DNA of 38,468 nucleotides from assembly GCA_018064855.1 (NCBI GenBank), contig JAGHUM010000014.1, positions 1 through 38,468 on the forward strand, read 5' to 3'. The translations under genes were made by a program, and so were the position numbers. This document shows, in pieces, positions 1 through 5,544 of this stretch; position 1 is the first letter of the stretch; every line of letters begins with the position of its first letter. The stretch comes from Candidatus Physcocola equi (GTDB taxonomy: Bacteria > Bacteroidota > Bacteroidia > Bacteroidales > Paludibacteraceae). Under the pieces are notes generated by a model that ran no database searches, had not been told where the DNA came from, and saw only the letters and a program-made list of their open reading frames with translations.

Positions 1-190
1 GTTTTTAGTAAAAATAGTCCATTGCATAGTTTTAGTAAAAATTAGTATAAATTCGTTGGCAAAAATTAATAGCCGTTAATCGTTCGTTAATAAGAAAATT
101 AACGTAAAATTTACGGAAATTAACGTTAAAACAAAAAACATCTATCTTGTTGTTTATCAATGTTAAAAAATGTACAAACTGTGAATCGTT

Positions 191-242
191 TGTGCAAAAT
201 GTGAAATTCACAATCTGTCTGAAAACCTTTCTTTTTCTGTCC
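191..242 (+). promoter_or_regulatory. Operator-like palindrome and half-site, peptide locus A
   Basis: Inner arms TGTGAA and TTCACA flank a single central base at 206. The right outer arm CTGTCT lies at 215-220; the left outer arm (192-197) is degenerate. A second direct half-site CTGTCC lies at 237-242, 22 bp from the first. The same layout, with identical spacing to the -7 box, occurs at two other loci (2791-2841 and 36169-36219). The 22-bp direct-repeat period resembles sites of LytTR-type activators, but that assignment is inference. Confidence 0.6.
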
Positions 243-264
243 ATGCCACCCCTGAATCTTGCCC

Positions 265-272
265 TAACTTTG
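265..272 (+). promoter_or_regulatory. -7 promoter box, peptide locus A
   Basis: TAACTTTG matches the Bacteroidota -7 consensus TAnnTTTG. It starts 59 bp after the centre of the upstream palindrome, exactly as in the two sister loci. No good TTTG -33 box sits at the normal distance, which fits an activator-dependent promoter. The predicted leader to the first start codon is about 155 nt. Confidence 0.65.
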
Positions 273-277
273 TTCCA

Positions 278-294
278 CGAATTCACGAGGTTCG
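278..294 (+). promoter_or_regulatory. Leader hairpin, B-type
   Basis: CGAATT and GGTTCG arms can pair around a short loop, using two G-U pairs. The hairpin starts 13 bp after the start of the -7 box, so it would lie at the 5' end of the transcript. The locus at 2739-2755 has a hairpin at the same offset with compensating G-C pairs, which supports an RNA-level role. Confidence 0.4.
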
Positions 295-335
295 TTTGTA
301 CCTTCGTTCCTTCCGATACAAATTCACCTCGCTCA

Positions 336-391
336 TTTGCATCGTCAACGGGAACAAACAACGACAATATCTCCCGAAGACAATAAAACAA
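336..391 (+). repeat. Shared leader segment, copy 1 (inverted copy at 36087-36142)
   Basis: Positions 336-367 are identical over 32 nt to the reverse complement of 36111-36142. Similarity continues downstream into the AT-rich start region. Arms CGGGA (349-353) and TCCCG (372-376) could pair and are kept in both copies. In copy 2 the segment directly follows the -7 box. Here it is displaced by an extra stretch holding the B-type hairpin, so this leader looks like a composite of the other two. Confidence 0.6.
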
Positions 392-433
392 AAACGTAAA
401 AACAGAATTTATTAACAATTAAAATTAAGTCTT

Positions 434-541
434 ATGAAAACAATTTTTTTTCAAGCAGTAAAGGATTTATTCCATGCGATTACCTTTAGTTATATTGCAT
501 TCTTCATATTCCTAAGTGACAGATTCTTTAAACACTCATAA
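434..541 (+). CDS. Small hydrophobic peptide, 35 aa, unknown
   Basis: A 35-residue ORF starts MKTIFF and holds a hydrophobic, aromatic-rich stretch (about residues 15-28), then ends in a basic Arg/Lys/His tail. It is likely a membrane peptide or an uncleaved signal-like peptide. It is the first ORF behind the long structured leader, and its start context (AATTAAAATT...TTATG) matches the other small genes of this family. It is too short for a homology call, so function is unknown. Its position right after a conserved promoter and leader is the main evidence that it is real. Confidence 0.5.
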   Translation: MKTIFFQAVKDLFHAITFSYIAFFIFLSDRFFKHS

Positions 542-599
542 GTCTGACCACACAGAAATAATATATCAACAACTTCTAAACAACAAAAAACATTTGATT

Positions 600-692
600 A
601 TGGTAGCAGCAGCAATCATGGTACTGGAATGTACCGTCATCTCTTTGATCGTTTTCGCAATCGTATACAACGACATTAAGAAAAATATTTAA
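600..692 (+). CDS. Small single-span membrane peptide, 30 aa, unknown
   Basis: A 30-residue ORF, almost entirely one hydrophobic helix (about residues 2-23), followed by a charged tail with Asn-Asp and Lys-Lys. The shape is typical of a one-pass small membrane protein. It lies 58 nt after the preceding 35-aa ORF and 45 nt before the next, all in the same direction, with an ATTATG start context. It probably shares one transcript with them. Function unknown. Confidence 0.5.
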   Translation: MVAAAIMVLECTVISLIVFAIVYNDIKKNI

Positions 693-737
693 TTCATTAA
701 ACATAATAAAACCAACCGTTAAATTACAGAAAACATT

Positions 738-881
738 ATGAAAACAGTAGTAGATGTACCATTTTTTGAAAGAATAGATTTTCGTCCAATTGAAGAAAGT
801 GATAATGCTATTAACGTAGCGACAGGTATTTCAGTTTCGCCAGAATTGCCAGCCGACTTTCAGTATTGGGAGTTTCTGTAA
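738..881 (+). CDS. Small soluble-type peptide, 47 aa, unknown
   Basis: A 47-residue, acidic, non-hydrophobic ORF starting MKTVVD and ending QYWEFL. There is no signal peptide, no Gly-Gly leader site and no cysteine, so classic bacteriocin processing is not indicated. It is the last gene of the three-peptide run and its stop is followed directly by a strong terminator hairpin. This supports a real transcription unit spanning the three peptides. It could be a peptide substrate, an antitoxin-like partner or a regulator; nothing decides between these. Confidence 0.5.
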   Translation: MKTVVDVPFFERIDFRPIEESDNAINVATGISVSPELPADFQYWEFL

Positions 882-918
882 AAATTTAAACAGCTTCTTA
901 GAAGTTGTTTAAATTTTT
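882..918 (+). terminator. Rho-independent terminator after the peptide trio
   Basis: A long near-perfect inverted repeat (AAATTTAAACAGCTTCT against AGAAGTTGTTTAAATTT, one G-T pair) ends in a T-run. It begins at the stop codon of the 47-aa ORF. Confidence 0.75.
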
Positions 919-946
919 GTTTGTATAAGTTTATTTGCTACTTTTG
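916..946 (+). promoter_or_regulatory. Promoter for the secreted-protein pair
   Basis: TTTG at 916-919 and TACTTTTG at 939-946 have a 19-bp spacer, matching the Bacteroidota -33/-7 pattern. A hairpin (ATGGTGA/TCACCAT, 952-976) lies close to the expected transcript start. About 130 nt of leader precede the first start codon. Confidence 0.6.
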
Positions 947-1082
947 CCTTTATGGTGACTTCTATAAGTTCACCATATCAGTAGGTGACGACTGCTTCCT
1001 GTCTTGGTTTGTCCTTTCTTTTCGCACAAACATCAGGAGGTTGTTGTCATTCAGTTTTGAGAATTAGGAATAGCGCAAATAA

Positions 1083-1550
1083 ATGAAGAAAAGATTAATA
1101 ACTACTATTACAATGTTGTGTGGTGCATTGCTCGTGAACGCGGCAGTAAACTACATGACTGTGGAGTTGAAAACAGGGGATAAGTTCAGTTTTCTGCTGA
1201 AGGCCAAACCGGTAATCACCTATGGGGGTGGCAATATGGAGATAAACGATGGTTCCACTACCAACTATGTCCTCAACAGTGTGAAAAACTATCATTTCAC
1301 AGAGTCGGATGAAAGCGGAGTGGACAATATGGGTGCCGACATTCTGCGCATTGTGTCCATAGATGAAAACACCATCGGCGTGGAGAATGCCCAGGCAGGC
1401 GCAGGTGTGACATTGCTTACCGCAGGTGGCACAATCGTCAGCACCACCACAACCGATCAGGCTGGCACAGCCACCATCACATTACCTTCAGCCCAAGGGG
1501 TGTATGTGTTGTCGGTAGGTAAACAATCATTCAAGTTAATCAGAAAATAA
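1083..1550 (+). CDS. Secreted protein with T9SS-like C-terminal tail, unknown
   Basis: A 155-aa protein with an N-terminal Sec signal peptide (basic MKKR, hydrophobic core, likely cut after VNA near residue 20). The body is beta-rich with no recognised catalytic domain. The last 50 or so residues, ending GVYVLSVGKQSFKLIRK, resemble the C-terminal sorting tails of Bacteroidota surface proteins (a 'GVYLL' strand followed by a basic end). It lies 11 nt before the FISUMP-type gene and probably shares its transcript. The two N-termini look alike (signal peptide, then a short strand such as MTVELKTGDK or MCVKTADGKV), suggesting related surface proteins. Confidence 0.7.
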   Translation: MKKRLITTITMLCGALLVNAAVNYMTVELKTGDKFSFLLKAKPVITYGGGNMEINDGSTTNYVLNSVKNYHFTESDESGVDNMGADILRIVSIDENTIGVENAQAGAGVTLLTAGGTIVSTTTTDQAGTATITLPSAQGVYVLSVGKQSFKLIRK

Positions 1551-1561
1551 AGAACGACAAT

Positions 1562-2350
1562 ATGAAGAAACTGATACTTTCAACCATAGTAATGGCATCG
1601 CTGGCTTTTGCAGCGCAGGCAGTGACCAACATGTGCGTTAAGACAGCTGACGGCAAGGTGGTAAAGTATGATGTGGAGAGCGTAATGGAAGTCTATTACG
1701 AAGATACCTCAGAAGACCCCGCAGAGCAGGGCGTGACTGTGAGCGGAAAAGAAGGGAGCTACACCTATGTGGACCTCGGCCTTGAGAGCGGTACGAAGTG
1801 GGCGACCTACAATGTGGGCGCCACCAAACCAACTGAATGCGGCGACTATTTCGCTTGGGGCGAAATCAAGCCGAAGGATAAATATGGCCCCGATACCTAT
1901 ACATGGTACAATGCCACAGCAGACAGTGTGACTAAATATTGCACCAACAGCGAGTATGGCGACATAGATAACAATGTGCTGCTGGAGGACGATGATGATG
2001 CTGTGACAGCAAACTGGGGCGCGGCATGGCGTATGCCGACAAATAAACAACAGCAAGAGTTGAAAGAAAGTTGCGACTGGAAGTGGGTTGAGAATTTCAA
2101 CGGAAGTGGCGTGTCTGGGCAGTTGGGTACCTCATTGGCCAACGGTGCCACCATCTTTTTGCCTGCCGCAGGTCAGCGTGATGGTGAGATCTTATACTAC
2201 GTCGGCCAACACGGCTTCTACTGGTCTTCTGAGATCAACGATTTCTCACCAAGTGGTGCGTACTATTACCGCCTCGACGAGAACGGTGTTTACTGGGGCG
2301 ACTATCTTGGCCGCGAGAACGGTAATAGTGTCCGGGCGGTTTTGAGATAA
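1562..2350 (+). CDS. FISUMP / C-lectin-like surface protein
   Basis: A 262-aa secreted protein. The signal peptide covers about residues 1-20 (cut near AQA). From about residue 68 it carries the block YVDLGLESGTKWATYNVGA, then DYFAWGE, WRMPT and FLPAAG, and it ends YWSS...GNSVRAVLR. This series defines the Fibrobacter succinogenes major paralogous (FISUMP) family, whose fold is thought to be C-lectin-like and used for binding at the cell surface. It is second in a two-gene unit and is followed by a terminator. No lipobox is seen. The ligand is unknown. Related domains are sometimes targets of diversity-generating retroelements, but no reverse transcriptase lies in this window. Confidence 0.75.
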   Translation: MKKLILSTIVMASLAFAAQAVTNMCVKTADGKVVKYDVESVMEVYYEDTSEDPAEQGVTVSGKEGSYTYVDLGLESGTKWATYNVGATKPTECGDYFAWGEIKPKDKYGPDTYTWYNATADSVTKYCTNSEYGDIDNNVLLEDDDDAVTANWGAAWRMPTNKQQQELKESCDWKWVENFNGSGVSGQLGTSLANGATIFLPAAGQRDGEILYYVGQHGFYWSSEINDFSPSGAYYYRLDENGVYWGDYLGRENGNSVRAVLR

Positions 2351-2400
2351 CATCTAACGGGCAAGACATTAGAAAAGGGGAGGTATAGATTCGTCTCAAA

Positions 2401-2440
2401 CAAATAGGGCAGGAAATTTTTCCTGCCCTTCGTTTATTTG
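2401..2440. terminator. Terminator hairpin between convergent genes
   Basis: GGGCAGGAAA pairs with TTTCCTGCCC (2407-2428) with T-rich flanks on the right. It lies between the rightward FISUMP gene and the leftward 80-aa gene and could serve both. Confidence 0.7.
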
Positions 2441-2458
2441 TAATGTCTTTCCCCACAG

Positions 2459-2701
2459 TCATGCCTCACAAGGGAAAGGCAGTCTTGTCTTATTATATTC
2501 TGTCTCGCCGGCTATTTTCTGACCTTTGAGCAACTGGATAGTTTCTGAATCGTTTTGCTGGTCGATGGCTTTGTTGTCTTTGTAGATGTACATTTTGTTA
2601 GTGTCATTGGCTTTTGGCTCTACATCAAACGTGTTGATAACGATGGCTGCAACTGTTGATACTGTCAAACCTGCGGCGATGATGAATTTCTTAGTTTCCA
2701 T
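2459..2701 (-). CDS. Small exported or membrane-anchored protein, 80 aa (peptide locus B)
   Basis: An 80-aa protein with a positively charged start (METKKF) and a hydrophobic segment at about residues 7-24 ending AIVINTF, then a polar tail of about 55 residues with one Cys near the end. There is no lipobox. It could be a signal peptide or a membrane anchor. The segment before the tail resembles the 23-aa peptide at 38356-38427 (AINTF shared). Its promoter region has the palindrome, half-site and -7 box seen at loci A and C. It is monocistronic. Function unknown. Confidence 0.65.
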   Translation of the reverse strand: METKKFIIAAGLTVSTVAAIVINTFDVEPKANDTNKMYIYKDNKAIDQQNDSETIQLLKGQKIAGETEYNKTRLPFPCEA

Positions 2702-2738
2702 AATACGTAAAGTTTAATTGTTAATGACTGATTGTAAG

Positions 2739-2755
2739 CGAACCCCTTGAGTTCG
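2739..2755 (-). promoter_or_regulatory. Leader hairpin, locus B
   Basis: On the minus strand CGAACTC pairs with GGGTTCG (7 bp, one G-U) around a 3-nt loop. It lies 13 bp downstream of the start of the -7 box, the same offset as the hairpin at 278-294, with base changes that keep the pairing. Confidence 0.45.
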
Positions 2756-2760
2756 TGAAG

Positions 2761-2768
2761 CAAAGATA
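2761..2768 (-). promoter_or_regulatory. -7 promoter box, peptide locus B
   Basis: Read on the minus strand this is TATCTTTG, a match to TAnnTTTG. It is 59 bp from the centre of the palindrome at 2827. The leader is about 55-60 nt. Confidence 0.65.
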
Positions 2769-2790
2769 GGGCAAGGTTGTGGTGCCGGGC

Positions 2791-2841
2791 GTACAGATTA
2801 TGAAATGCTTTCGGACAAGTTGTGAACTTCACATTCTGTCC
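2791..2841 (-). promoter_or_regulatory. Operator-like palindrome and half-site, peptide locus B
   Basis: The palindrome at 2813-2841 has outer arms GGACAA/CTGTCC and inner arms TGTGAA/TTCACA around a central C at 2827. A half-site reading CTGTAC on the minus strand lies at 2791-2796, 31 bp from the centre. A further upstream TGGACA-like site lies at about 2856-2861. Layout matches loci A and C. Confidence 0.65.
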
Positions 2842-2933
2842 ATTAAATTCATGATTTGTCCAGATTGAAAAACAAACCTAAACTTAGATAACTTGTTTAT
2901 ATGGCGACATTTACATAATTATTGCCTTATTTT

Positions 2934-2963
2934 TTTGTATCTCACCTTTTGTTGGTATTTTTG
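2934..2963 (+). promoter_or_regulatory. Promoter for the SDR-ligase pair
   Basis: TTTG at 2934-2937 and TATTTTTG at 2956-2963, spacer 18 bp. The start codon follows 55 nt later at 3019. Confidence 0.55.
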
Positions 2964-3018
2964 TATGAACTTTAAATGTAGTTTAATATAAAGTCCTTTC
3001 ACAGACAAACAGATATAA

Positions 3019-3840
3019 ATGGATTTGCTGAAACGAATCATATATCCCACCCATCGGGCCAGCGACTCAACGCTGCGCAATCATTTTGAAGGCAAATGGG
3101 TGGTCATCACAGGTGCATCGCGGGGTATCGGCTGGGAACTTGCCCAAACGCTGATTGCCGCCAAAGCCAATTTGTTTCTGATTGCCAGATCTGAGGCTGA
3201 ACTGAAAGCACTGTGTGAGGAGGCTGGCAAGGCAGGCTGCACAGCCCATTACCATGCCATAGATCTCCGCGACAGGGAGGCTTTAACTCAGTTGTGCGAA
3301 GACTTGCGCAACCAATGTCCGTATGTTGATTACCTGTTTGTCAATGCCGGGAAATCCATTCACCGCAGGCTGACCGACTCGCTGGACCGGTTGCACGACT
3401 TTGACCGGACCATGGACCTGAACTACCGTTCTTTAGTGGCACTATCCCTCTCACTTCAACCCCATCTGCGGGCTGTGAAGGGGAAGATAATCTACACGTC
3501 GTCTATCAGCACCATATATCCTTCGGCGCCCGGATGGGCTGCCTATCATGCGTCTAAAGAGGCCGCCAATGTCTGGTGCCGAACAGCGGATGCCGAATAT
3601 TCCACTTATGGGGTGGCGGTGAAGATTGCCTATATGCCGCTTGTTCATACAGATATGTCAGACGTCAACGCCACCTACCGGCAGATGCCTGCTTTCTCGG
3701 CAAAAGAAGCAGCCGATGTGTTGCTCTATTTGGCACTAAACGGCAGACACTCCTATATGCCGTGGTGGGCGCGCGTTTCCAAGCCATTTGCCGACGTTTT
3801 CGCTCCGGTTGTTCGTTTTGTTTACCGCCATTTCCTTTAA
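3019..3840 (+). CDS. SDR-family NAD(P)-dependent oxidoreductase
   Basis: A 273-aa classical short-chain dehydrogenase/reductase. The dinucleotide-binding motif TGASRGIG lies near residues 31-38, the structural NAG motif appears in LFVNAGKS, and the active site has a Ser pair (about 161-162) followed by Tyr176 and Lys180 in YHASK. The C-terminus is hydrophobic and aromatic and may touch the membrane. It is cytoplasmic by sequence; the substrate cannot be read from motifs. It ends 5 nt before an AMP-forming ligase gene, and the pair probably makes or reduces an acyl or ketoacyl compound. That link is inference. Confidence 0.85.
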   Translation: MDLLKRIIYPTHRASDSTLRNHFEGKWVVITGASRGIGWELAQTLIAAKANLFLIARSEAELKALCEEAGKAGCTAHYHAIDLRDREALTQLCEDLRNQCPYVDYLFVNAGKSIHRRLTDSLDRLHDFDRTMDLNYRSLVALSLSLQPHLRAVKGKIIYTSSISTIYPSAPGWAAYHASKEAANVWCRTADAEYSTYGVAVKIAYMPLVHTDMSDVNATYRQMPAFSAKEAADVLLYLALNGRHSYMPWWARVSKPFADVFAPVVRFVYRHFL

Positions 3841-3845
3841 CAATC

Positions 3846-5351
3846 ATGAGATTTCCCCTTTTCCGCGCATTATATAAACTCCATTATATCACCCCATTGG
3901 GTTTTATCAGGCTTATTTACTGTTTTCTTTGTGAGGGACTTACCATCATGGCGTTGGTTCGTTTCTCACGCATATATCATGCGAAAGAGACCGCTTTTGT
4001 GTCGGAGGAAACGAGACTCACCTATGAGGAACTTTACCCGCAGGCAGTGCTCTTAACGAAGATTCTTTGCAAAGAGCATGGGCTGGAGAAAGGCATGAAG
4101 GTGGGCGTATTGTGCAGAAACCATGCTGTGTCGGCATTGCTGTTGGCTGCGCTTTCACGTTTGGGAGTGCACGTTCGTCTGCTGAACAGTGATATAATGT
4201 CGGAAAAAATGGAGAAACTGCTCCAAAGCAGAAAGATGGACTGCCTCATCTACGATGAAGAACTTAGCGAGAAATGTCTGCCGGCTCATCTGCCCTGCAA
4301 AAGCATCACCACCGAGGCGCTGCAAACCCAGATGAAAGAAAGCGGCAGGTATGATGCGGTGAAGGTGCCACATATTTACCGGGGTGGACAGATTGCAGTG
4401 CTGACAGGAGGGTCGAGTGGCAACTACAAGGAGGCATCGCGTAAAACGGGGCTGTTCCAGTTCCTCCCACCATTTTTCGCACTCTTGAAGGTTATCAGGA
4501 TACAAGATTACAGCAGCGTATTTGTCGCGCTTCCGTTTTACCATGGTTTCGGACTGGGTGTGCTTATCGTTGCCATGGCGATGGGCAAGAAGATTTGTAT
4601 GTCGCGCCATTTCCACACCGAAGAGGCATTAGACAGGATAGCCGGGGAGCAGGTGGAGGTGTTGCCTATCGTTCCCACCATGCTGAGCCGGATGTGGCAG
4701 GCGAAAAACGCCACAGACCGCATGAAAACCGTCAGATGCATCATCAGCGGAGGCGACCGCCTTGATAAAAAATTGGTGGAGGAAACCCATGCTCATTTGG
4801 GCCCCGTATTGTATAACCTCTATGGAACATCGGAGGCCGGATTTTTCATGATGGCCACCCCGACAGACCTCGACGCCAATGCAGAGACAACGTTGGGAAG
4901 ACCCATCAAAGGGGTGGAATGTGATGTGAGGGAGATGCGCGAGAATGGAGTAGGCACGCTTTGGGTGCGCTCAAAGTGGGCGATGATCGGGGCGCAGAAT
5001 CAATGGCAGAGTACAGGCGACCTTATGTATAAGAACGAGCAGGGCTATTTCTTTCACCGTGGCATTGCGAAAAACATGGTGGTGTGTGGTGGCGAGAATG
5101 TCTATCCGGAGGGGGTGGAACTGGTCGTCAACCAGCATCCAGAGGTGGTCGGTTCAAAGGTCTATGGCGTGCCCGATTCCGATTTCGGCTGCGTGTTGAA
5201 CGCCACTGTAGAACTTAGGGAAGGATCTGCGCTGACGGAACAAGAACTGAAAGAATGGCTGCGCGCCAAACTCTCGCGCGCGGAATTGCCGCACCAGATC
5301 ACATTCAAAAAACTGGATGTGTTATCTACAGGGAAGAGAAAAACATCGTGA
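3846..5351 (+). CDS. AMP-forming acyl-CoA synthetase-like ligase
   Basis: A 501-aa ANL-superfamily adenylating enzyme. The phosphate-binding loop TGGSSG is at 187-192, YGTSE at 326-330, the ATP-ribose Asp in STGD at 392, GGENVYPE follows, and the C-terminal TGK motif has the likely catalytic Lys497, only five residues from the end. The open frame extends upstream to 3576 inside the SDR gene, but ATG 3846 follows the SDR stop closely and gives a sensible length. Residues 1-32 (MRFPLFRALY...) are an amphipathic or hydrophobic extension before the usual start of the fold. It would activate a carboxylic acid as acyl-AMP and perhaps transfer it to CoA or a carrier; the substrate is unknown. Confidence 0.8.
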   Translation: MRFPLFRALYKLHYITPLGFIRLIYCFLCEGLTIMALVRFSRIYHAKETAFVSEETRLTYEELYPQAVLLTKILCKEHGLEKGMKVGVLCRNHAVSALLLAALSRLGVHVRLLNSDIMSEKMEKLLQSRKMDCLIYDEELSEKCLPAHLPCKSITTEALQTQMKESGRYDAVKVPHIYRGGQIAVLTGGSSGNYKEASRKTGLFQFLPPFFALLKVIRIQDYSSVFVALPFYHGFGLGVLIVAMAMGKKICMSRHFHTEEALDRIAGEQVEVLPIVPTMLSRMWQAKNATDRMKTVRCIISGGDRLDKKLVEETHAHLGPVLYNLYGTSEAGFFMMATPTDLDANAETTLGRPIKGVECDVREMRENGVGTLWVRSKWAMIGAQNQWQSTGDLMYKNEQGYFFHRGIAKNMVVCGGENVYPEGVELVVNQHPEVVGSKVYGVPDSDFGCVLNATVELREGSALTEQELKEWLRAKLSRAELPHQITFKKLDVLSTGKRKTS

Positions 5352-5395
5352 TTGATGGTTGATTTCCGTGGCTTTTGGTGGAAAATAATACCATT

Positions 5396-5471
5396 TTGGT
5401 AGGATGTTTATTTTTTCATAGTTGATGCGAGGATTTTACAATCCATTTTCTCATATTGGTAGGTATATTTG
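5396..5471 (+). promoter_or_regulatory. Promoter region of the GH5 gene with direct repeats
   Basis: TATATTTG (5464-5471) fits the -7 consensus. TTGGTAGG occurs twice, at 5396-5403 and 5456-5463, the second touching the -7 box. The 60-bp spacing could reflect regulator sites, but only two copies are seen. No convincing -33 box. Confidence 0.4.
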
Positions 5472-5544
5472 CATCGGTTACGACAACGTAACCTCATGAC
5501 GAGACACAACTACATTAACTACAAAAACAAATAAACTCAATACC

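Noticed and set aside
147-386. 79-aa open frame across the locus A control region
   Set aside because: It runs through the palindrome, the -7 box and the leader, so it would start upstream of the promoter; the product has no features and the sister loci do not keep the frame.
738-881. 47-aa ORF as a double-glycine bacteriocin precursor
   Set aside because: No Gly-Gly leader site is present and no C39-peptidase transporter lies in the window.
3576-3845. Upstream extension of the ligase frame
   Set aside because: It lies wholly inside the SDR gene in another frame; the ATG at 3846 is well placed.
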